Below, in pieces: positions 58,700 through 64,000 of a stretch of 64,000 bases of DNA. This DNA comes from Rikenella microfusus DSM 15922. Lineage in GTDB: Bacteria; Bacteroidota; Bacteroidia; Bacteroidales; Rikenellaceae. Each line of letters opens with the position of its first letter. Position 1 is the first letter of the stretch. The stretch is taken from contig NZ_KE386488.1 of assembly GCF_000427365.1 (NCBI RefSeq), positions 2,329,882 to 2,393,881 of the forward strand, read 5' to 3'. The notes under the pieces were generated by a model. The model was not told the origin of the DNA. It did not search any database and saw nothing but the letters and a program-made list of their open reading frames with translations. The position numbers were made by a program, and so were the translations under genes.

Positions 58700-60151
58700 T
58701 CATTCGTTGGCGGGGAAAAAACGGTCGTCGTAATTGACTAGATAAAGGCGCTCGGTGGCCCGGGTTACGGCCGTATAGAGCCATCGCAGCAGTTCGATGG
58801 TCATCGGCTCGTTGCCGAACAGCGCTACGTCCAGAAAAATCGCCGACCACTGACCGCCCTGCGCCTTGTGGCACGTGATCGCATAGGCGAATTTGACCTG
58901 GAGGGCGCAGAAAAATTCGTCGCCCATCACCGCCTTGTAGCGTTTCCCTTTCTGTTTGATCTCCGCATAATCCTCTTCCACGGCGAGGAACAGCTGTGAC
59001 TGCTGCTCGCGGCTGAGGCCCGGCGCGTCGCTATGCAAGGCGTCGAGCAGCAGCCAGCATTCCAGGCTGTAGTCGTCGTAATCCGGAAATTCCAGTTCCG
59101 CGTAAGCGAAACGGAAGCCGTATTTTTCCCGCGTTTTGTAAATCCGGTGCACCCGCGCGATGTCCCCGTTGGCGATGAAATCCATTGCTGCGTTCGGGTC
59201 CCGTTCCACGTAGTGGTAATTATTCTTGACCACCATCAGCATGTCTCCCGAGGCGATCTCTTCGTCGTAATCCAGTATCGTGCGCCGTATTCCCTGATTG
59301 TAGTGGTTCGCCCGCTTGTTCGAGCGTGTGATGATCGCCGTCTCGGACTGCCCGTAACGGCCGTAGCAGGAGTCGATTTCGTCGATCAGTTCGCGGCCGT
59401 CGATGCGCGCGATGTCCGGGAAACCCGGGTCGAATGGCGGAATGTCGGCCAGCCGGGCCTCGATCATGGCCCGGATCGTGGTGGCGTTGTGCAGGATGCC
59501 CGAATCGTTCTGCTGGCGCACGACCTCGGAGAGGGTGAAGTACCATACGGTGCCGTATTTGGCCATATATTCCGGATCCAGAGCCGGCGAACGGTCGTAG
59601 CCGACCGGAGGCAGCTGGGCCTGGTCGCCGACCAGAATCACTTTGTTGTTGCGTCCCAGCCGGATATAGTCGAACATGTCTTCGAGCAGGTCGCCCGTGC
59701 CGAAAACGGCGCTTTCGCCGTTGAAGGATGCGGCGCGGCCGGTCAGCATCGAGGCTTCGTCGATGATATAGAGGGTGTCGTGCGATTTGTTGAAATTCAG
59801 GTCGAACCGGGAATCTTCCGCGCCGCCTGCCCTGCGTTCCCGGTAAATGGTCTTATGGACGGTATAGGCGTCGGCTCCGGCATAGCGGCTCATCACTTTG
59901 GCCGCGCGGCCCGTGGGGGCCATGAGCACGCAGGGCAACTCCATCCGTTGCAGGGTGCGTACCAGCGCCCCGATCACCGTGGTTTTTCCGGTGCCGGCGT
60001 AACCGTTGATCAGGAAAACGGCGCTCTGGTCTTCTGTGGTGAGATATTGGCCCAGCGCGTCGATCAATTTTTTTTGCTCTGCTGTTGGTGTGAATGAGAA
60101 ATTGCCGTATATTTGGGTCGCAATATGGCTGCTCAGGGACATGGATTCCAT
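58700..60151 (-). CDS. RecD-like ATP-dependent DNA helicase (superfamily 1)
   Basis: The 483-residue protein has Walker A GYAGTGKT (about 50-57), Walker B IIDEASML, motif III ILVGDQAQLPPVG and the UvrD_C_2 region FAYAITCHKAQGGQW near the C-terminus, followed by YTAVTRATERLYLV. It is the compact form common in Bacteroidales, related to RecD/Dda, without the N-terminal domains of RecD2. It unwinds DNA 5' to 3' in repair or replication; the exact role is not known. The second ATG three codons in (60142) could also be used. Confidence 0.92.
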   Translation of the reverse strand: MESMSLSSHIATQIYGNFSFTPTAEQKKLIDALGQYLTTEDQSAVFLINGYAGTGKTTVIGALVRTLQRMELPCVLMAPTGRAAKVMSRYAGADAYTVHKTIYRERRAGGAEDSRFDLNFNKSHDTLYIIDEASMLTGRAASFNGESAVFGTGDLLEDMFDYIRLGRNNKVILVGDQAQLPPVGYDRSPALDPEYMAKYGTVWYFTLSEVVRQQNDSGILHNATTIRAMIEARLADIPPFDPGFPDIARIDGRELIDEIDSCYGRYGQSETAIITRSNKRANHYNQGIRRTILDYDEEIASGDMLMVVKNNYHYVERDPNAAMDFIANGDIARVHRIYKTREKYGFRFAYAELEFPDYDDYSLECWLLLDALHSDAPGLSREQQSQLFLAVEEDYAEIKQKGKRYKAVMGDEFFCALQVKFAYAITCHKAQGGQWSAIFLDVALFGNEPMTIELLRWLYTAVTRATERLYLVNYDDRFFPANE

Positions 60152-60219
60152 CGGGATTTTTTGAGTCGGACGGCTCGCTGTTGCTGCTAACCGCTAACAA
60201 ACTTAACTAAAATCATAAG

Positions 60220-60855
60220 ATGAAAAAAATTCTTCTTCAAATCATTTTGCTTGTGGCGATCGGGGCATTGGTGTGGTGGCTCTACTCGTTGTTCAATACG
60301 CCGCTGGAGTTCGAGCGGATCCGCAAGGAGCGCGAAGCGAAGGTGGTCGAACGGCTCAAGGATATTCGTACGGCACAGCGTGCTTACCGGAATAAATACC
60401 TGAAATTCACGCCGAGTTTCGATTCGCTGATCGCTTTCGTGCAGAAAGACTCGCTGACTTTCGAACGGGCCATCGGGTCGGAAGACGACTCGGTAGCCGT
60501 CGCCGAAGGGCGGGTGCACCGCGAACAGTTCCACGTGGCGGTGAAGGATACCATCGAACTGTTCAGCCTGGGCGGGGATATCAACAACCTGCGTTATATT
60601 CCGGGGTCGGTCGAGGCTACCGGTTCGCTCCAGCAGTTCCAAATGGATACCGCGTCGATCGAAACCGAATCGCGCGTGGTGGTGCCGGTGCTCGAAGTGT
60701 TCGCCAAATATCCGACTTTCTTGGGCGATCTGGACAAACAGGAACTGATTAATTTCCGCGACTATCAGGTAAATACCCTGAACCGGGCGGACGGCCTGAA
60801 GGTCGGTTCGCTGACCGCCACCACCAACGAGGCGGGTAACTGGGACGGAGAATAA
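60220..60855 (+). CDS. Hypothetical membrane-anchored protein conserved next to DUF3822
   Basis: The 211-residue product has one N-terminal membrane helix (residues 5-23) followed by a basic stretch (RIRKEREAKVVERLKDIRTAQRAYRNKYLKFTPSFDSLIAF), much like a pilin-type helix followed by a periplasmic domain. The rest shows no known motif. Position before the DUF3822 and rsmD genes is a common Bacteroidales order. Function unknown. Confidence 0.75.
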   Translation: MKKILLQIILLVAIGALVWWLYSLFNTPLEFERIRKEREAKVVERLKDIRTAQRAYRNKYLKFTPSFDSLIAFVQKDSLTFERAIGSEDDSVAVAEGRVHREQFHVAVKDTIELFSLGGDINNLRYIPGSVEATGSLQQFQMDTASIETESRVVVPVLEVFAKYPTFLGDLDKQELINFRDYQVNTLNRADGLKVGSLTATTNEAGNWDGE

Positions 60856-61099
60856 CGACCCGCTGGGGCGGGGCCGTTCCGGGAGGGGAGAGAGGAGAAG
60901 GCGGTTCCATGGAGGATAGATGTGTGTGGGGGGGAGGAGAGAAGGAGGCGCCGTGTCGGGAGGAGGCTCGCTCCGCTGTGAGAGAAGAGGGGGTCGGGAG
61001 CATGACTGAGGCCCGTTACGTAGGGAGAAGGCGGACGCGGAGACTGTCCCGGGAATGGGACGAAGGAACGCGCTCCGGAAAAACGATAAACGAGGAAAG

Positions 61100-61840
61100 A
61101 TGCAGGAAATAACCCAGCATTATACCAGAAGCAGAGAATTATCCATTCAGGTCGGCCTGAATGGATTTTCTTTTGTCGTGTTCGATATCTCGCCGGGGAT
61201 GGGCGGCGAAGCGATCCTGCGTTCGGTGGCCTACCGGGATACCGACATGGCTTCGATCCTGGCTCGGGAACCGATGCTGACAGCGACCGATCCCCCTCTG
61301 AACCGAGTGTTCGTGGGCAGTTCCACCGACGACGTGTTGTTGGTGCCGCAGCCGCTGTTCGAGCCGGAACGGGCCGAACAATACCTGGTAGCCGCCAATA
61401 TGTACGTACCCGGAATGACGACACTGTCCAACAACCTGCTGTCGTCCCAGGCAGCCGCGGTCTGGCAGGCCGACTCCGGATTGGTCGCGGGATTGTTGCA
61501 ACTCTATCCCGGAGCTTTGTTCTATCATCCCCTGTTGCTGGAACTCGACACGACGCCGACGAATCATGTGCACGCCGTGCTGGACGGGGATCTGGTACAC
61601 CTGACCGTTTGCCACAGCGGACTGTACGCGGCGGAAACGTTGCGGGCCGATACGCCGGAAGAACTGCTGTATTATATCCAGAAACTCGTGAAACACGACG
61701 GTTTCACCTCTTACCGGCTGATACTGACGGGCGAGGGAGCCGAACAGTTGCGCGGATTCTTTATCCGGTATTTCAATGAGGTGGATGCTCGTGAAATCCG
61801 TTTCTACAATCATCAACGGGTCAGGGAAATATGCGTATAG
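61100..61840 (+). CDS. DUF3822 family protein
   Basis: The 246-residue product starts at ATG 61100 (MQEITQHYTRSRELSIQVGL). The frame is open upstream through a purine-rich stretch that is not like the family. It contains an actin/ASKHA-like pattern (LSIQVGLNGFSFVVFD, VHAVLDGDLVHLTVCHSG) seen in the DUF3822 family of Bacteroidota. Function is unknown; the steady link to rsmD suggests a part in ribosome assembly. The stop overlaps the rsmD start by 10 bases. Confidence 0.85.
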   Translation: MQEITQHYTRSRELSIQVGLNGFSFVVFDISPGMGGEAILRSVAYRDTDMASILAREPMLTATDPPLNRVFVGSSTDDVLLVPQPLFEPERAEQYLVAANMYVPGMTTLSNNLLSSQAAAVWQADSGLVAGLLQLYPGALFYHPLLLELDTTPTNHVHAVLDGDLVHLTVCHSGLYAAETLRADTPEELLYYIQKLVKHDGFTSYRLILTGEGAEQLRGFFIRYFNEVDAREIRFYNHQRVREICV

Positions 61841-62370
61841 TAGGAGGAACGCGCAGGCGGAAACAGATCGTTCCGCCGCGCAATTTCAGAGCCAGGCCGA
61901 CGACGGATTTCGCCAAAGAAAATCTGTTCAATGTGCTTCAGAACCTGTATGACTTGGAAGAAGTCGAGGTATTGGACCTGTTTTCCGGTACCGGGTCGAT
62001 CAGTTACGAGTTCGGTTCCCGAGGAGCGCGGCGGGTGGTTTCGGTCGAGATGAACCCCGTCCATCAGCGTTTCATCGCTGTGACGGCGAAAGAATTGGGT
62101 TTCGACCGGATCCGGAGCGTCAAGACCAATGTGTTCGTTTATTTGAAAAGCATGGCGGGAGCAGAGAGCTTCGATATCGTTTTCGCCGATCCGCCGTATG
62201 ATATGGAAGGAGTCGAAATGTTGCCGGAAGCGGTGTTGGGGGGAGGATTTGTCCGGGAAGGGGGGATTTTTATTCTGGAGCATTCGGCGGAGAAAGATTT
62301 TTCCGGTTATCCAAATTTTTATGAACGAAGAAGTTACGGAAGCGTGCAATTCTCGGTCTTCAAAAAATAA
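61831..62370 (+). CDS. rsmD: 16S rRNA (guanine(966)-N2)-methyltransferase RsmD
   Basis: The 179-residue protein opens MRIVGGTRRRKQIVPP, typical of RsmD, followed by the SAM-binding VLDLFSGTGSISYEFGSRGA and the catalytic FADPPYD. It methylates G966 of 16S rRNA during small-subunit assembly. It overlaps the DUF3822 gene by 10 bases. Confidence 0.95.
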   Translation: MRIVGGTRRRKQIVPPRNFRARPTTDFAKENLFNVLQNLYDLEEVEVLDLFSGTGSISYEFGSRGARRVVSVEMNPVHQRFIAVTAKELGFDRIRSVKTNVFVYLKSMAGAESFDIVFADPPYDMEGVEMLPEAVLGGGFVREGGIFILEHSAEKDFSGYPNFYERRSYGSVQFSVFKK

Positions 62371-62390
62371 GTGAAAAAACGATATCCGGG

Positions 62391-62421
62391 TTTGCAGAAA
62401 CCGAAGTTTTGATTACCTTTG
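62391..62421 (+). promoter_or_regulatory. Promoter of tRNA-Asp
   Basis: TTTG (62391-62394), a 19-base spacer and TACCTTTG (62414-62421) match the complete Bacteroidota consensus. Confidence 0.85.
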
Positions 62422-62441
62422 CACTGCAATAAAGGAAATCC

Positions 62442-62515
62442 GGTGCGGTAGTTCAGCTGGTTAGAATACCTGCCTGTCACGCAGGGGGTCGCGAGTTCGA
62501 GTCTCGTCCGCACCG
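62442..62515 (+). tRNA. tRNA-Asp (GTC anticodon)
   Basis: Begins GGTGCGGTAGTTCAGCTGG, anticodon loop CTGTCAC (GTC), T-arm GAGTTCGAGTCTC, acceptor CCGCACC with discriminator G, as expected for tRNA-Asp. CCA is not encoded. Confidence 0.96.
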
Positions 62516-62525
62516 CTCCTTTTCG

Positions 62526-62553
62526 AAAAGCCTCTTGAAAAAGAGGCTTTTTT
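62526..62553 (+). terminator. Terminator of tRNA-Asp
   Basis: AAAAGCCTCTT pairs with AAGAGGCTTTTTT around GAAA. Confidence 0.9.
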
Positions 62554-62602
62554 CTTTGGCTAAGCATATAATCGTCGATATACCGGTAGTTTTAACCGAT
62601 GC

Positions 62603-63637
62603 TTATTCTTTGTCCGCCGGCGGTTCGGCCAGTTTATATTCGAAGTAGTAGATTTTGATAAGCAGCAGGAAGCCGGAGATCAGAAGCGGGCCGAAAATGA
62701 TGCCCCAGAAACCGAAGAGCGGAATGCCCAGAATCACGCCGAAAATGACGATCAGCGGATGGGTGTCGGCCGCCTTCTTCATCAGGAATATCCGGCAGAC
62801 GTTGTCCACGTTGGCGATCACGAGTATCGCCCCTCCCAGAAGTACGATCCCTTGCCAGACGGCGCCCGTGGAGAGCAGATAGATGCTCAGCGGTACGGTG
62901 ACCAGTGCCGTGCCCAGCATCGGCACGAGGCCGAAGATGCCGGTCAGGAATGCCCAGAACAGCACGTTGTGTATGCCGACGATCCAATAGAAAACGGCTG
63001 CGGTGGCTGCTTGTGCGACCATGATCACCGGAATGCCGACGGCATTGCTGAAGATCATGTTTTTCGCCTCCCGCTGGATTAGGTTCAGGCTCTTGCCGCT
63101 GAAAGGGGCGTAGCGGAGCAGGTTCGTCTCCATCCTTCGCCCGGCGGCCAGCATGAAATAGAGAATAACCAGCATCAGGAAAATATTGGCTGCGAAGCTG
63201 TACGTGGTGTTGATCAGCATCGAGGCGAAACGGGTGATGAAATCCCTGGATTCGGCCAGCAGTTTGCCGGAGATGACCCGGTAACCGACGAGGTCGTTGA
63301 TCTTGTCGATGAGCCGGTAGAAACCTTCGACCAGCTGGGTGGTATTGACGTTCGGAATTTCGGAGGCGATGACTTCGAAAATCAGGTAGCCGATTCCCAG
63401 CAGGACGATGCTGGCCGCCGTTACCAATGCGGCCGAAGCGATCCAGGGTTTCCAGCGCCTCTTTTCGGTCAGCCGGAACAAAGCGCCGCGCAGGACGACG
63501 TAGAGCGTCGTGGCGCCGAGGAAGGCTCCTACGAAAAAGTCGAGTTGCCGGAAAATGACCAGTCCGATCACTACCAGTACGCTAAGGAAAAGCAACTGGC
63601 GGAAGAACGGATTGTAGCGGTCGGTCGGGTGCTGCAT
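62603..63637 (-). CDS. AI-2E family transporter (PerM/TqsA-like permease)
   Basis: The 344-residue integral membrane protein has about eight helices and the family end motifs FWAFLTGIFGLVPMLGTALVTVPLSIYLL and FGFWGIIFGPLLISGFLLL. Family members include TqsA (export of autoinducer-2) and PerM; some act as sodium/proton antiporters. Substrate unknown. It reads towards tRNA-Asp and lies downstream of the antiporter gene on the same strand (31-base gap). Confidence 0.93.
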   Translation of the reverse strand: MQHPTDRYNPFFRQLLFLSVLVVIGLVIFRQLDFFVGAFLGATTLYVVLRGALFRLTEKRRWKPWIASAALVTAASIVLLGIGYLIFEVIASEIPNVNTTQLVEGFYRLIDKINDLVGYRVISGKLLAESRDFITRFASMLINTTYSFAANIFLMLVILYFMLAAGRRMETNLLRYAPFSGKSLNLIQREAKNMIFSNAVGIPVIMVAQAATAAVFYWIVGIHNVLFWAFLTGIFGLVPMLGTALVTVPLSIYLLSTGAVWQGIVLLGGAILVIANVDNVCRIFLMKKAADTHPLIVIFGVILGIPLFGFWGIIFGPLLISGFLLLIKIYYFEYKLAEPPADKE

Positions 63638-63668
63638 AAGGCGGCGAAGTTAAATGGGCGGGATACGG

Positions 63669-64000
63669 TCAGCCGAGCAGCAGCGACGGATTGTTCAGAT
63701 CGCCTCCCCTCGGGTCGTTCTGCTGGAGCGGATAGATCAGGATGAAACTGTTGGCGCGGGCGTATTTGCTCAGGTAGGACGGCACCTGGTTCATGCTCTT
63801 GTGGTAGGACGGGCCTCCTTTGCGGCTCAGCACGGCCAGCAGGATGTCGTTGGCCCTGACCTCGCGCAGCAGGATCAGGAAATCGTCCCATTCGCTGAAT
63901 TCGTGGAATTCGGCTTCGATCGGGTTTTTGGCATGGATGGCCTTGATGCGTTCCAGCGTGTGGGCGGAGGCATAGAAGACGACCTTCGTGCTGGTGTTGC
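63669..64000 (-). CDS. Cation:proton antiporter, C-terminal part (5' end outside window)
   Basis: The frame ending at TGA 63671-63669 is open to the right edge, about 110 residues. It includes YASAHTLERIKAIHAKNPIEAEF, DDFLILLREVRANDILLAVLSRKGG and KYARANSFILIYPLQQNDPR. These resemble the cytoplasmic USP-like tail that follows the membrane domain in Bacteroidota CPA2/Kef-type sodium or potassium:proton antiporters. The membrane part lies outside the window, so the call rests on the tail alone. Confidence 0.7.
   Translation of the reverse strand, partial: NTSTKVVFYASAHTLERIKAIHAKNPIEAEFHEFSEWDDFLILLREVRANDILLAVLSRKGGPSYHKSMNQVPSYLSKYARANSFILIYPLQQNDPRGGDLNNPSLLLG

Overview
The window looks like chromosomal DNA of a GC-rich member of the order Bacteroidales, and the gene set fits Rikenellaceae/Alistipes best; this is inference, since no rRNA is present. 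The reasons are promoters of the Bacteroidota type (TAnnTTTG, often with an upstream TTTG) in front of many genes and almost no Shine-Dalgarno sites, many secreted lipoproteins and glycosidases, a Bacteroidota-type histone-H1-like small protein, DUF4491/DUF2461/DUF3822 genes, a fimbrillin-like lipoprotein and short GC-rich intergenic repeats.

Layout. 1-3.2 kb: the 3' part of a YihY/BrkB membrane protein gene, two mobile-looking repeats, and two adjacent genes for exported proteins built from the same repeated unit. 3.3-9.2 kb: a double phosphoesterase fusion, catalase with a palindromic operator, DUF4491, DUF2461, the histone-H1-like gene and a fimbrillin-like lipoprotein. 9.5-11 kb: a small accessory patch beside tRNA-Leu with a HigBA toxin-antitoxin pair and a truncated second higA. 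11-20.5 kb: a GH2 beta-galactosidase, an operon for a zinc-ribbon lipoprotein and its partner, pyruvate oxidase, and glutamate dehydrogenase. 20.5-28 kb: cidA/lrgA-lrgB, then a glycan-degrading cluster read leftwards (AraC regulator, GH2, GH95-like). 28-33.5 kb: a membrane metallophosphoesterase, two aldo/keto reductases and an FMN reductase, with an AraC regulator facing away. 34.5-39.6 kb: TetR regulator, TcmP-like methyltransferase and a heterodimeric ABC exporter, with the same short palindrome in front of tetR and of the methyltransferase. 39.7-45.6 kb: two almost identical cobalamin riboswitches, one in front of a ThrE-type threonine/serine exporter and one in front of the class Ia ribonucleotide reductase genes nrdA-nrdB. 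45.6-47 kb: tRNA-Gly with two tandem 159-bp copies of its 3' end and a broken tRNA copy upstream. 47-52.8 kb: OsmC, GH89 alpha-N-acetylglucosaminidase, glutamate decarboxylase, NlpE-like lipoprotein. 54-64 kb: guaB, a YbgC-like thioesterase, a TlpA-like thioredoxin, surE, rplS, a RecD-like helicase, a hypothetical gene, DUF3822-rsmD, tRNA-Asp, an AI-2E-family permease and the end of a cation:proton antiporter gene.

How it works together. The glycosidases (two GH2, GH95-like, GH89) point to breakdown of host mucin-type or plant glycans in the periplasm. Catalase, pyruvate oxidase, OsmC and the B12-repressible class Ia ribonucleotide reductase point to tolerance of some oxygen in an otherwise anaerobic fermenter. 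Glutamate dehydrogenase and glutamate decarboxylase link amino-acid and acid-stress metabolism.

Most notable are the B12-riboswitch control of a threonine/serine exporter, the candidate TetR operators of the methyltransferase/exporter cluster, the tandem tRNA-Gly 3'-end duplications, the unusual zinc-ribbon lipoprotein operon, and at least four families of short intergenic repeats with terminal inverted repeats that fill nearly every large gap. All functional statements rest on reading the sequence and on knowledge of families; no database search was run.
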